64,000 nt of DNA, from assembly GCA_043228905.1 (NCBI GenBank), contig JBHGNT010000012.1, positions 20,336,001 through 20,400,000 on the forward strand, read 5' to 3'. Of this stretch, positions 1 to 13,273 are shown in pieces. The notes under the pieces are model-generated. The model saw only the letters and a list, made by a program, of their open reading frames with translations, was not told the DNA's origin and made no database searches. How positions within the stretch are numbered: position 1 is the first letter of the stretch; the number at the start of each line of letters is the position of its first letter. The position numbers and the translations under genes are program-made. The stretch comes from Azolla caroliniana. Lineage: Eukaryota > Polypodiophyta.

Positions 1-3000
1 TCCCAACTACGTTGTAATACATATACGAACTAAATAGAATCTAGGATTCTCCCAATATGACCACGGTCCTCCACATGTCATGGAAGAACACACTCTCTCT
101 CTCTCTCTCTCCCAGTTGATGGGGTATTATGATATTACTGAAATCTCACACACAAGAGATCTCGAGTTTGAGTTTGGGTTCAAGTGTCTTTAAGTCACAA
201 AGTATTGTAGATGAAAAAATAATTATGATGTTCTACTATGGTCTTTCACTCACTCACTCTTGTCATATCGGGACTACAACCGAGAGTAGTAATCGTATTT
301 TATTATCTCACTACTCGGTCCAAATCTTACAAACTTCTTGTTTTACTACTAGATTGCGTGTAATATAAGGGATTGAATGTGTGGCATGTAGTTCTCCATT
401 GACAACCTACACAAATATTTATGGAGACTTGGATGTTTCTTCAAAGGTTGCACATGGCTTGCATGATGGTCATATTACCTCACATGCATGTGAAGTATCC
501 CTAGATGTATGTGTTATGATTCATGAACTTTCTATTGCTTGACAACCTCGATGATGATGGCAACATTTCTCTAAACCGTTTAATGCAACAGTTGATGAGT
601 TCTTACCTCCATGATGGTGTTTGGAACCATGATTTGTATATAATAATTGCTCATGGGTAGTTAGTTGGAAGGTTGTTACCATGTGCTTTAAGAATTGACA
701 TAGTGATTTTGATGACTGTACATTTGCTTGGTCTATTTGGGATCATGGAGACAATGTCAGTGCATTTGTGTACCCATGATCATTTTGTGATTACTGATCA
801 TGGTTTGTGGCTAGGCATGTTTGTGCGTAACTTCATTTTTATTTTTATTCCTTGGGCCTAATTTGCTTCATATGACAATGAAAACCTTCTATGGGATTGA
901 ACAAGGCATGCATAGCGTCTTAGTTCATTACGTTAATAGGACACTTTACTTTCTTCTAATAGTTCATGAACTCATTAATTGATCTTGGAAAAGTTGTGAT
1001 TTTGTGACATGACACTAATGTGTTACTCATGAATGTGTATCTACTCATATATCTTTCTATTGGGGCATTTGAGACATGATGGCCCTATACTCATGAATGT
1101 GTATCTACTCATATATCTTTCTATTGGGGCATTTGAGACATGATGGTTCAATCATAGAAATATGTTGAGATGTTCAATACACATAACACATTCTTATCGA
1201 GGGAAACTTAATCTTATTACATTTAGAAAATCCTACCTATATGTATCCAACTATATTCTCTTAAGAGCAATCTACACATTTTGTACCAAGGATGTTAGAT
1301 ATTCCAAATCTAAAGCATGCCTCGAGCTCTTATTGGAATTTGTAATATATGAAATATCATGATGGTACAAAAGCATGCTAATGATCCTCATAAATACATT
1401 CATGGCAGGATATTGGATTATAATCACATCCAAGCATGCAAATGAAGACTTGTAATTTCATTCATGGGAGGATATTGGATCATGATCACCTCAACGAGGT
1501 CTCGACTCTCAACAACCCCATATTTTATCCATATCAATAACAAACTTGTATCACTAATCATTACTCTGTGTTTATCTCAGATAAAATTATGATTTGACAT
1601 AATCATGGTTGCTTGCTACTTGAACCCACAACTTTGATGTTGGAAAGCACTTACTTTCACATCACACATCTAGTTTGATGAATATATCACATTTGATTGG
1701 CACAAAGTACAAACTTTTGCAATTATGCATCTAACATAATGAATATATAGTTGGTCTTTTTTATTCTATTATGTCTTGTTAGATCTAATTGTGACATATC
1801 TCATCTACTAGTTGTATACAAGGATCAAATGAGTGTAATCATTTGGGATGCTTCTAATGAGTTTCTCAAATATATGGATGACCTTGCGTGACATTCATGC
1901 CCCCATATACACACGTCCTTACATTGTTCATCTTTAGTGCTTCCATAATGTAATTCCAAATCGTGCTCATGTGACTATCAAAGAGGTTATGGTCCTATGG
2001 AGCATTTCAAATTGACATCTTAAACACGTCTAATAATTGACATTCAAGGGTGATAAGACAAACACCATAACCTCTAATTATATGAATAAAAGTGGGAATG
2101 GATTATGATTTTAAACAAAGCTCTCTTTTGTGATAGGTATATTTCTATTTTTTTAGAATGAAATGTAATCATGCCTAGGAAATCTAGATATTTGCCAACC
2201 TAGGGAACAATTCTTTTTCTGTATTGAGGTATATGGATGGCCATCCTTAGAAATGACATCTTTTTTGAGGGTACACCTACACTTTGGGGCATAAACACCC
2301 AATTCTTAGCATAATACGAGATATGCAAAGTTCGCATTGTTGCACATATCATGTTCCTACATCCTATCAGGCTTTGACATTCATTAATGTTCAAGATTTG
2401 AAACTCCATTGCTAATGTGTACTACTTTGTTGCACCGACTTAACCATATTCTTGGCATGTGAGGGGTGTTGACATGGTAAATGACCAATCAATGTTATGT
2501 TGATTCCACGTATGTCCATTTGCTTGGGGCGCATTCATTTGGTGAGCAAGGGGCCAAACACGCTTCACAATTGGGAGGTGATATTTTTTGTCCATGATGG
2601 CATGCTTTTGACCCTGATTAATTAGCTTTTAAGAGTTTTCTTTTTTGCTCTCCACAATCCACCCACGAGTCATGAACATCAATACCCATCCATTCCATGT
2701 GCAACCATGTCATCATCTAAGTGTACCATCTTCACGAGAGAGCTTTTAACATTCACTACAATCAATGTACACGAAGAATCATACCCCTACATTCCATGTC
2801 ACAACTAACCGTATTGTCTACTAACCATACATTCATCGCATCTCTTGTGAACATACCATAACTTGCTATGCACATAGACATTTCTAATCATACCATTAGT
2901 TAGGACATTTTGACATGTGGTCAAGTGAAGGATTTTGTCCTTTGTTTATCAATCCATGAGACACTACAAACTTTTTGAGAGAAAAATAGAGTTTTGGTTT

Positions 3001-5200
3001 CTTTAATTGCTCACTTGAGCATGTCATATCATAATAAATTGTCGAATTTGCTAGTGAATGAATTGTGACTAATAACTTCAGAAGTAATACAACAAATCAT
3101 CCTATTCGACTTTAATAGATTTGATAGTGAACTAATACACCCCACATTGTCGTTACTTGAGTTATATCTTATTAGGAGCGTTAAAAAGTTTCATAACCGA
3201 ACAAGAATTCTTCATTTACTATGGAGAATGGAAATGACTTGAGTGTAGGATTTCAATAACTGATTTCCTTTCCTAATCGAAAAATATCCTTCTTTAAGCC
3301 CATAAAAGCTTGATGGGATTGCTTCTTCTTCGAGCAAGTAAATGTCTAGTTTTTGTACTTCTTCTCTTCATTTTACCAAGTAGACCGACTATAGTTGAAG
3401 AAGATATCAAGAGTCAACTCGTATCAACAAGTAGCTTGACAACTACTTAGTTGCCAACATGCCTTGAATGCTTTTACATATTAACCCGATTTATTTATGT
3501 AATTGTGGAAGCATTCCACATGTACATTTTCTGTGAGTTAACTTGGAGTGAGATGCTACACAAGGCCTATGTTATCCATGAGCTATAATTGTGCTCATCA
3601 TTTGCCATTTCTCACCAAAACGTTTAGTAGCTGCAATTCTTGCGTTGAATTTTCTTGCTTTGAGATTTCATTTTTAAGAGAAAGATGTTGCAAACATGAA
3701 TGCAACCTCGAATGATAGGCTTAGATATGTAGGATTTACATAATGGACATCACTAAAAATAGAAGGGCGTGAATATTTTCCCACTTCATGTATCTCTTGT
3801 TGATCGGTCGAACTAGTTGCATTACCTATTTGCTTTGTGGGAGGCTTCATGCGGTTTTAATCCAAATGAAGCGTTTAAATAGTCCTGTAGGCTTCATTCT
3901 TTATTTCTACCCTAATACAAAGAAAGTTATTAAATTGATTTTGTGTCTAGAAATGTTATAATGGGCAACATATGTTATATATTTGCTTTTTATGTTCCGG
4001 ACTTGTAATGTTATAAACACAAATACGCATGTATAACCTTTATCGTTAATGGTATACAATTCAATGGCTTCTTCTCCTTTTGTTTCTTGTACAATTTGTT
4101 AATGATGGTTTACAAATATTGTCACGAATTCGATTAGGATTGCACTTATTGTTGGCATTGGGCTAATACCATTACCGCAACATAAGTTATATATGCATAC
4201 AATAAATTAAGTATAATGTGATTCCATGGTTAGTTCATATAGTTGTGGTTATACTTATGACATCGACAATAAGATGCAGATCTGGTTGCACAATTGCATG
4301 ACTTCAATGTCGATGTGGTGGCTGGTCACAATTTTTGCAATATAAATTAAGAAAAGAGGAACAAGCAAGTCAAGGTAAATGTAACTCCTAACTCTCACCA
4401 TCACATATGGTACGAGCACAAAAATGAAGGGAAGCATCCTAGTTATGTTGCACTATTGTACTATAGTTAATTCCTTGAATTGTTATGTGAGAACCTTTGA
4501 TGTTGCCATCACAATATGGCCATGCTATTGATTGTATGATTTTGATGAAACGCGTGGGATCCCCTATGAACATTTATATACCCTAGTACAACATTGATCA
4601 TATTATTATGATGACAACCAATTCACAATAATAAGTTTGGTCTCAATAGTTATTGTAAAATATGATCCATTTGATGAACACTTGAAAGTTAGAAACCATA
4701 AATGTTTGCCTTTTTCTCACACTTTTAGGTTGAAGGTGCTCAAATATTTTGACAACATTGTCCTTTTATTCTTACCACGAGTCAATTGTGGTAAAGCTTA
4801 CTGTTTCTATCATTGTAAGTTGGATCAAAGTGTTGATGGAATCATAATTGTAGGTGTTGTTATTAGTGCTTTATATGATGCATCGATTGCGTCCTTCTCC
4901 CAATAACTACACACAAAGTTATCACCACACTAATCAAGCATACGTCTGCAAACTCTCAACAAGATTAGTTGAGTTTTGCTAGTCTAAGATTAAGAACTAA
5001 AATGAATATAATACAATCAGTGCACTACTAAGGAAGGACATATGGGAACATATCAAGCGTAGTTGTTTGCGAAAAACACTTCGATGATCATTGATCATAC
5101 ATACCAATGTGAAGTCATCCAGTGTCATCCTAACGTCAAGGCATGTACTCTTATGTATTCATATATGGCCATCCAAGGCACGTGCTCTTATGTATTTATA
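1..5200. other. AT-rich intergenic DNA, no gene recognised
   Basis: All open frames here are under 90 codons. None shows a recognisable domain or a plausible exon chain. A short CT run lies near 95-110 and a tandem duplication near 1024. Decayed transposon DNA is possible, but I see no coding relic that I can name. Confidence 0.6.
1024..1151. repeat. 64-bp tandem duplication
   Basis: A segment beginning TACTCATGAATGTG and ending near GAGACATGATGG occurs twice in direct order with a 64-bp offset. The two copies are essentially identical over about 58 bp. Confidence 0.85.
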
Positions 5201-5205
5201 CATAC

Positions 5206-5452
5206 ACACATACACATACACATACACATACACAAGCACATACCCAAGCACATGCGCATACGCATATTATATATATGGACCAATGTCAAGTCATCTATTG
5301 TACAAAAACCAAATGGGTTAGGCGATGGGCGGGCTGAATGCCATGACGACAAATCAAAAGAGCTCCGATTCAGGGGTGGTGGCCATAGCCTTGGGCCTTG
5401 GCCCAGAAGAAGAAGAAGAAGAAGAAGAAGAAGAAGAAGAAGAAGAAGAAGA
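5206..5452. repeat. Microsatellites (CACATA)n and (GAA)n
   Basis: A CACATA-type run lies near 5206-5240 and a GAA run near 5407-5452. Both are upstream of the receptor-kinase gene. They give rise to low-complexity open frames (His/Thr/Tyr and poly-Arg) that are not credible genes. Confidence 0.85.
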
Positions 5453-5559
5453 AAGAAGATAGAGAAGAGAGAAATAAGAAAGAAGAAGGAGAAGAAACAG
5501 TAACAGAAGGTGGTGGTGGTGCCTTCTTAAACGTCTCTTGTGTTATTTTTTTGCTGGGG

Positions 5560-5646
5560 GGGTGACACGTAGGACAGCCACGTCATCAGGCCATGTCAGC
5601 AGGGACGGATGAGGTGGCATGCGATGAGTGGGTGGCCGTTTATATG

Positions 5647-5713
<67 letters not shown>

Positions 5714-5923
5714 GTGTCTGCATAGAAAACCAGCGTACCCAGAGAGTGAGGCACACACATCAAACGCATAGCAACCTTAATCCCCTCTTAATCTCCCCTT
5801 AATCCTCCCTTAATCTTCTCTTCACACACCCTTAATTCTCTGCTAATCCCTCCCCCTCTGCCCCCCCAATCTCTCTACCCGCCTCTTGCACCTTCCGCGT
5901 TGCTGCCTGCAGCTCGGAAGGCC
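5560..5923 (+). promoter_or_regulatory. Probable promoter and CT-rich 5' leader of the IMK-like gene
   Basis: Two ACGT-core elements, GACACGTAG near 5564 and CCACGTCATC near 5578, resemble bZIP-type binding sites. A TATA-like TTTATATG follows at about 5639. Next come a perfect (CT)n tract to about 5713 and a pyrimidine-rich leader with repeated TTAATC motifs up to the ATG at 5924. This order is typical of plant promoters with CT-rich leaders. The assignment is positional; the transcription start is not visible from sequence. Confidence 0.45.
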
Positions 5924-8900
5924 ATGAAACCTCTACTTGCTTCGCACATTCTGCAGAGAATTCTCCCTTCTTCTTCGTCTTCATCATCGCCATCGCCATC
6001 GCCATCGCCATCCTTCTCCTTCTGTTTCTTCTTCTTCTTCTTCTTCTTCTTCGTCTCGCTTCCCGTCATTTCTGCTGCTTCTCGCGCCTCTGCAGCAGGA
6101 ACCAACGGCTATAACGATCGACGCCAGCAGCAACTCTCCGCCATCGCCATCGCCAATTCCAATTCATCATTCTCTTCTCCTTCTTCTGATGTCGTAGCTC
6201 TCCTCGCCGTGAAAGCATCTCTGAGAGATCCTCGCGGCCTCCTGTCGTCGTGGAAAGCTTCAGGAAACAGCGGCGGAGGTAATTCTACGTATAATGCAGC
6301 TTGTGAGGGGAAATGGTTGGGCGTGAAGTGTGATTCAGGGAAGGTCATAGCTCTCCATCTCCCAAGCAAAGGTCTGAGTGGAACCCTAGCAGCAGAGATA
6401 GGAGACCTTCCGTCTCTGAGACAGCTCAGTCTGCACAGCAACGCCATAGCTGGTCCCATCCCTTCTTCCATCTCTTCCCTGCGAAACCTTCGCGGTCTTT
6501 ACCTCTTCAAAAACCTTTTCTCCGGCTCCATCCCAGCCACGTTTTCTCCTGTTCTGCAAGCACTTGACCTAAGCAAGAATCGCCTGTCTGGGCCGATTCC
6601 ATCAGAGATCGCTTCGTCTGCTCTTCTTCGTCGCCTTGACCTAAGCTACAACAGTCTGTCTTCTACCATACCTTCCTCCCTTGCTTCTCTAGCTCGCCTT
6701 CAGACTCTGATCCTCAGCCATAACCAGATACTCGGCCCCATACCCCCTCACCTCGCTCAAGAGCTCCCTTACCTTCAGATTCTCGACCTCTCTCACAACC
6801 TTCTTAACGGCTCCTTCTCAGTGTTTAACGATGAAGCCATGCCGACCGATTCGGCTTCGCTTTCTTCTAGCAGCAGTCTGCGAGCCCTTAACCTCTCCTT
6901 TAATGGCTTCACAGGGCCTTTGCCTTCCGAGCTCGGCGAATTGACCATGCTTCTCAACCTCGACCTGAGCCACAACGACTTCTCTGGCCCAATTCCTGCA
7001 GAGTTGGGGAACATATCCGGCTTGTCTTCATTAGACATCTCGCACAACAATCTCAGTGGCCATATTCCTTCGTCCTTCACGAAGCTAACCAACCTCACCG
7101 TTTTCAACTGTTCCTACAACAGCCTCACAGGAGAGGTACCGAAGCTCAGCCATTCTTTCGACGACAGTGCATTCTCAGGAAACCTTGGATTATGCGCGTT
7201 CTCTTCCAGCTCGCCATGTCCCACATTCGCTGAAGCTCCTTCCCCGAGTGGGATAAGTGGGGCTAGCCAGACGAGCACCTCTACTGCGTCGTCGTCTTCG
7301 TCACACCAATCTCGGAAGAAGAAGCTGAGCGTTCTAGCTATGGCGTTCATCATCGTGGGGGCAGTGATCGTGGTTCTTCTGACCGTGTGTCTTTGCTCCG
7401 CGCTTCTGGTGTGTTGCTTCAGGAGATGGGAAGTAAGCAAGGGAGGAGGAGGCGTGGTGTTGAAAGGATCAATGGAGGAAGATCAGAAGGGCTATGGAGA
7501 AGGAAGAAGAAGAAGAAGGGATGAAGACGACGTGCTGATGGGAGGGAAACTGGTTCATTTCGAAGGATCTGTGGGCTTCAGTGCCAACGATTTGCTGTGC
7601 GCAACGGCGGAGGTGCTCGGGAAGAGCACGTATGGAACTGTGTACAAGGCGACGATGGAGGACGGTCATCAGGTTGCTGTGAAGAGGCTGAGGGAAGGGA
7701 TCGTGGTGAAGAACCAGAAGGATATGGAGGATGAGGTTAGGTCCCTTGGTTCTATTCGGCACCCAAATCTGCTGTCCCTCAGGGCCTTCTACTGGGGACC
7801 GAAAGACGAGAAGCTTCTGATCTTCGATTTCATGCAAGGCGGAAGCTTAGCTGCATTCATCCATGGTAATTTCTCTTCTTCTTTCTTCTAATCTGTGAAA
7901 CGATATCTCTGCTTCTCCGTCTTCTAGCTATGGTTCTTTGAATTCCTTAGCTTGTTTGATTGTCTCTATCCTTACGTTTGTTTCTTCCTAGGCTATGATA
8001 ACTCCAGTTCATTTTGAATCGAATTTGCGCTGTCTGGCTATGGTAATTCGAGTTCATTCGCAAAGTCATTCGTTTGGTTCTCTCTCTCTCTCTCTTCCTT
8101 TTTTTTGGTAACTCGTGGTCTTATTTCTTCTTCGTCTGTCTGCAGAACTATTAATCCTGTAACCTAATTATTCTCTTCAATACTGCATTGCTTCTTTCTG
8201 TTTCTTTCTGTTCTCTGGCTATGCCACCATCGTCATGCTTTCTCCCTGGTTCCATTATCTTTCATTGTCTTTTTTAGTTTTGGCTATGCAGCTCGAGATT
8301 CCGAGACGCCTATTAGTCCTGTATAGAATTCTCTTCATTAACTGCATTGCTTCTTTCTGTTCTCTGGCTATGCCACCTTCATGTTTTCTTCCTGTTTCCA
8401 TCTTCTTTCATTGTCTGGTTGAGTTGGCTATGTCGTAATCTTTCTTTCTTTCTTTCTTTCTCTTTCTCTTTCTCTCTCTCTCTCTTTCACCTTGATGTTG
8501 ATGATGATCTGGCTATGGCTGTGTGCAGCACGTAACCTTTCTTTCTTTCTTTCTTTCATCTTGATGTTGATGATGATCTGGCTATGGCTGTGTGCAGCTC
8601 GTAACCTTTCTTTCTTTCTCTCTTTCATCTCCACGTTGATGATGATATGCCTATGGTTATGGCTGTGCAGCTTTCTTTCTTTCTTTCTTTCTCATTTTCA
8701 TCTTGATATTGATGACGATCTGGCTATGGCTATGGCTATGGCTGTGACTGTGCAGCTCGAGGTCCCGAGACGCCATTGACCTGGCCGACGAGGATGAACA
8801 TAGCAGTTGGGGCAGCCAGAGGCCTGGCTCACCTCCATGACCGAGAGGCCACGATCCATGGGAACTTGACGTCGAGCAACATCCTCATCGATGGCCACCT

Positions 8901-9411
8901 TAACCCTAAAATCTCCGATTTCGCTCTCTTCCGCCTCATGACACAGGCGGCCAACTCCACTGCCATAGCCGCGGCTGGAGCTTTGGGTTACACTGCACCC
9001 GAGCTCACCAAGCTGCGGAGAGCTACTCCCAAGTCTGATGTATACAGTTTCGGCATCGTCTTGCTCGAGCTCCTTACAGGGAAGGCCCCTTCTGAAGCCA
9101 TTACCCCTAGCTATGGCTACGGCTCTAGCCAGACTACCAGTTCTGATGCAGATGCAACTGCTGGTGCCATGGATCTTCCTGAATGGGTCGCTTCTGTTTT
9201 GAAACATCAATGGACTCATGAAGTCTTTGATGCTGAGCTCATGAAAGGTCGCCATGGCGGTCCTGCTAGCGATGAAGAGCTCATCAATACCCTGCAAGTG
9301 GCTATGGCGTGTGTTAAGCACTCCCCCATGGATCGGCCCGACATCTCTGAGGTTGTGCGGCAGCTCGAACAGATCAGACCAGAGCTTAAGCAATCCATGC
9401 GTGAGAAATGA
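5924..9411 (+). CDS. IMK2: IMK2/IMK3-like LRR receptor-like pseudokinase
   Basis: A plasma-membrane receptor-like protein of the LRR-III group. Exon 1 is 5924-7865 and exon 2 is 8756-9411. The phase-1 join restores the family motif [15 protein letters not shown], giving 865 codons, close to IMK2 length. The first ATG (5924, GCCATGA context) opens a serine-rich stretch and a poly-Phe signal-peptide core. In order follow an LRR N-terminal domain, about ten leucine-rich repeats (residues about 130-410), a Ser/Thr-rich juxtamembrane region, a transmembrane helix (about 470-497) and a kinase domain (from about 543). The glycine loop [11 protein letters not shown] and Lys587 are present. However, HRD is HGN (Asn684) and DFG is DFA (702-704), so catalysis is unlikely and a scaffold or co-receptor role is inferred. 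IMK2 and IMK3 relatives share the HGN change. The family is secure; the exact orthologue is not. Confidence 0.93.
8286..8755 (+). repeat. Tandemly repeated 3' splice-site region in the IMK-like intron
   Basis: The last 470 bp of the 890-bp intron (7866-8755) contain repeated blocks. Each has a TTTC-rich tract, GATGATGATCTGGCTATGG and a GTGCAG acceptor-like end. Acceptor-like AGs fall at 8290-8291, 8527-8528, 8596-8597, 8669-8670 and the inferred real site 8754-8755. The first is followed by CTCGAGATTCCGAGACGCC, a near copy of the true exon 2 start. Confidence 0.8.
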
Positions 9412-9552
9412 ATGGAAGAATTCAAAAGGTTACAGGAGCTGAAACATGGATTAATAGTTAGTGTCAAAGCAAGAATGGAAGAGGAATGAAGGAAGAAGAA
9501 GAAGAAGACCACGTGCTATGGACAGACAGATTCTAGATGTGTATTGAAAGCT

Positions 9553-9584
<32 letters not shown>

Positions 9585-11820
9585 GAGTAACCAACCTTAA
9601 GCTCACCATTAATCCTGTTTTTTGAGTACAGACCTTTAAGGTCGCCATTGATTCTGTCCAGAGTTGCTTCAGAGTGTGACCACCATTATATATATAAAAC
9701 TAACTAACCTTTATAAAGCTCCGCCATTGATGCTGTCCGTCCTTGAACTAGAACCATCCTCCCATCTTTTCTTTACTGAGAAGGAAGAATTACTCAGTCA
9801 GTAGTTGTAATCAAAACCAGAACACACATATCGTCGTCATTCTTTTGTTTCCATCGCCATTTGTTTCCTCTGCGTTCCAACCCTAAACCCTATGTCTGTA
9901 ACTGCTGTTGTTGTGATACAATTTACAAATCAATGTATTCTTTCTTTTCATATCATCATGTTTCTCTGTTGGCATATCAACAACATACACACACATAGTA
10001 TGAATCATACGTGACATACGTGCATTCGCATACTCGAATGTTTCAATCATTCGAGTGTGGTAAGTATGTACCATATTTTTGTATTCATTATTTTTTTTAT
10101 AAGGTAAAATTATTTTTAAGGTAAAGAAAGTTGAGGTAAAAAGTGTAAAAACAAATTAAGAATGTTTCGATAACATATGCATTCGTCTCCATTCGTATGA
10201 AAATGAATGTTTGCCAATGCATTCGAGTATATTATGTATTATGCATAACACATATACATTTTACATATACATATCCTGTATCCATATATGTACAATGTAC
10301 ATAAAGATATCTACATACAGATACAGATATTTCTGTTGGTTAGTAGTAGTATTGATTCCGAAGTGCGCTGGATGTATTATTACGTGCTTGGCGTGTTTGC
10401 TTTGCTATGTACCATACGATGATTGTAAACTTTGTGTATGATACATTGTGTATGTCCACAATTTATACATAAAGAGAGGTTAGAAGTGTTCTCGGTGTGT
10501 ATGAAATGGTTCGATGATTTGGTACACAAGGTTGGTGGATAGGATTGGACATACAAACCTAGGGCAAATATATCAGTTCTTATATGTATACTATATACCC
10601 TTGGTGAGTGTGAGTAATGTCCATCGTACCATTATCCCTTCCCCAAAAAGGCAATGTAATTTAATGTCTTGTATAGTGACAATGGATGGGAAGACGCCTT
10701 CCCTATGTCACTAGAGTCAAAGAAGCATTATTACAAATTTTTAGATGTACTGTATACTATATGATATCCGAGGCGAATATCACTGTTTGTTCTACGAATT
10801 GGGGGGGGGGGGGGGGGGGGGGGGGTGGGGGTTGGACCGTTGCACAGTGTGTTGTGCCTTGCATGCAATTTAAGGATCGCTTTACGATCTCATGGAGCTT
10901 TGAAGACTCTCATTTTATCTCGATTGTGCTTGACATGGACAACTTCGTGAATGAATTCTCATCAATATCAAGTACTTGCTCAATAAAAAAAACTCCCTAA
11001 AGATTTCACAGAGCAACCAAAATGAGTCCTAACTGATTTCATATTTCAAATGTAAATATGGCTTCGGCTTATGAATTTACCAACAAATTAATCTCCCTCT
11101 CTAGATACACATACCATTGCATATCCATGTGAGAAGCAATCAAACACCCCTTGTTTATACCATGTTGAGTGGTACTTCAAATGCATTAAGAGGCCACTAA
11201 TAGTGCGGATGCTTGAATCCTACGTCCCCGTGGACAAAATCAGAAATCCAGGTTACATGGGGGACATTTCGGCTGCGGCGAGCAAATTCCTAAGGTTACC
11301 AATTGAAGTGCTCGAAATTTCTAATTGAGTAGAAAGAGGCTTCTCTAGGAGGCGGCGATGCATGGAAATCACTACTACTACTAGCAATAAGGCCGAGGAA
11401 GCTCCCATTCGAAAAATGTGAGAAAGCACCCAACATACAAACGCCATCTTTAATTTAAAACAAAGGGCCAATGTGAAACTACTAAACAAGAAAGGCTTCT
11501 CAAACCTAGTTAATGTCCACCATGGTGATACATGGAAAGCGCACACACAATGTCTATATATATAATACATAAATACATAAATACACACACACATTTTCAT
11601 ACATACATACATACATACCTAAAATAGAAACAAAACCTAAAACAGGCAAGGGAGAAAGATGAAAGAAAGAAAGAAAGAGATATTAACGTCTTCTAAGACC
11701 AAAATTGGCAGCCCTTTCCCTATAAGTGGACTAACATTCCAAAAAGAGAAACAAAACCTAAAACAGGCAAATCCTCTCTGCAGAGCTTCATTCTCCATTT
11801 GCTCTTCCATGGCTACCAGG

Positions 11821-11859
<39 letters not shown>

Positions 11860-12126
11860 CTTTCGTTCATACTGCCTGTGTGTATGTACTTCTCCATTTG
11901 CTCTCGTTTCGCCATGGCTACCAGGAAAATGGAGAAGGAATCTCTTGCTTCGTTTGTATTCTCGTATGCACCTCTTTTTAAGGCATGTCTTCCTTCTTCT
12001 TTTTTCTCTCTCCGTTTCGATTTTCAGGTAAAGCTTTCTTTTCTCACGCTTTCCTTCAATTCTCTCTGCCTCTCTTTCTCTATCGTTTCTCAAATGCTGT
12101 TTGATTATTTGATCCGTTTCTCTCAG
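9412..12126. other. 3' flank and intergenic DNA between IMK-like gene and CCT2 pseudogene
   Basis: No gene recognised. The stretch contains a (GT)n tract (about 9557-9583), a 25-base poly-G run (10801-10825) and a CT run at about 11822-11857. A 23-bp direct repeat with core AACAAAACCTAAAACAGGCAA lies near 11626 and 11748. CCATGGCTACCAGG occurs twice near 11807 and 11912. The last two could be the duplicated 5' leader of the ancestral CCT2 gene, but that is inference. Confidence 0.6.
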
Positions 12127-12775
12127 GCCGATCACCTCCTCAAAGATGAGGCAACAGAAGAGAAAGGGGAACGTGCAGGCATCCTTTATTGGAGCAATCG
12201 CCATAGCAGATCTTGTTAAAACCACGCTTGGACCTAAATTAATGGTAAGCTATCATATTGTCTTATGTGAATTCTACTTGTAAAGATTCTTCTTCATTGG
12301 TTGAGGCTTTTTTCTAGCCGCTACTAAATTTCACTTTTCCTGTCTGTGCATATACCAGACTTCTCATTGCTCTAAATATTTCTGCAGCTAATCATGTATT
12401 TTTGGATTGCTTATTGTGCAGTGTAAACGAACCATGTATTCGGCAAGATGTGTTCAATTCTGTTAAGGACACGTCTCAAATTGTCTTCTCAATGATTCAA
12501 TGCTCTCCTTTTTATGCATGTGAAATTTCTAAAGCTTTTTCTTAATTCTTCTTATCAAAATCATTTTGTACATACAAGATAATTTTTCTGTCCTTATGAA
12601 CGTTAACTGTTTTCTCCATGTGTCTCTGTAAAGTGATTTTGCAGTCCACTGGAAGAGGCCACACGGTTACTGTTACGAATGATGGGGCTACTATCTTGAA
12701 GTCTCTCCACATCGACAATCCAGCTGCAAAAGTGCTAGTTGGTTAGTTGACCCTTAACATAAATAATGTTCTTGA

Positions 12776-13273
12776 CAGCATTGTTTGGGAAATATTGCTT
12801 GTTCTCTTTTCATGCATGAACTATGGTAGGAAACCATGAGAAAACACTGCAATCACACCGGAATTGAGTAGTAAAAAACTGATCAGTAAGCTAACAAAAG
12901 AACTACACGTTTTCCTTTATACATGTTTTCATTTCCATTTGGTGAACACTCTAAACAATACAAAAATTCCTGTTGGCAATAAATCTTTCACTCTATGTAG
13001 CGTAAGTTGTGAGATAACACCTTACAGCATTGTTTGGGAAATATTGCTTGTTCTCTTTTCATGCATGAACTATGGTAGGAAACCATGAGAAAACACTGCA
13101 ATCACACCGGAATTGAGTAGTAAAAAACTGATCAGTAAGCTAACAAAAGAACTACACGTTTTCCTTTATACATGTTTTCATTTCCATTTGGTGAACACTC
13201 TAAACAATACAAAAATTCCTGTTGGCAATAAATCTTTCACTCTATGTAGCGTAAGTTGTGAGATAACACCTTA
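12776..13273. repeat. 249-bp tandem duplication inside CCT2 pseudogene intron
   Basis: The segment 12776-13024, starting CAGCATTGTTTGGGAAAT and ending GATAACACCTTA, is repeated head-to-tail at 13025-13273. I see no differences between the copies, which indicates a recent event. Confidence 0.93.

Noticed and set aside
5063-5503. 146-codon frame with poly-Arg and His/Ile repeats
   Set aside because: It is built from CACATA and GAA microsatellites; no domain, and similar frames appear in other phases.
5543-5802. Frames rich in Arg-Glu or Leu-Ser
   Set aside because: Translations of the (CT)n tract in the receptor-kinase leader.
5900-5923. Longer N-terminus for the IMK-like protein
   Set aside because: The upstream frame opens with TTG, not ATG; the first ATG is 5924, in good context.
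10801-10825. 25-base poly-G run as a functional element
   Set aside because: Isolated homopolymer with no nearby gene; could partly be a sequencing artefact.
11659-12225. 186- and 145-codon frames on both strands near the CCT2 start
   Set aside because: The plus frame is leader, CT repeat and a frameshifted CCT2 exon; the minus frame is its antisense shadow.
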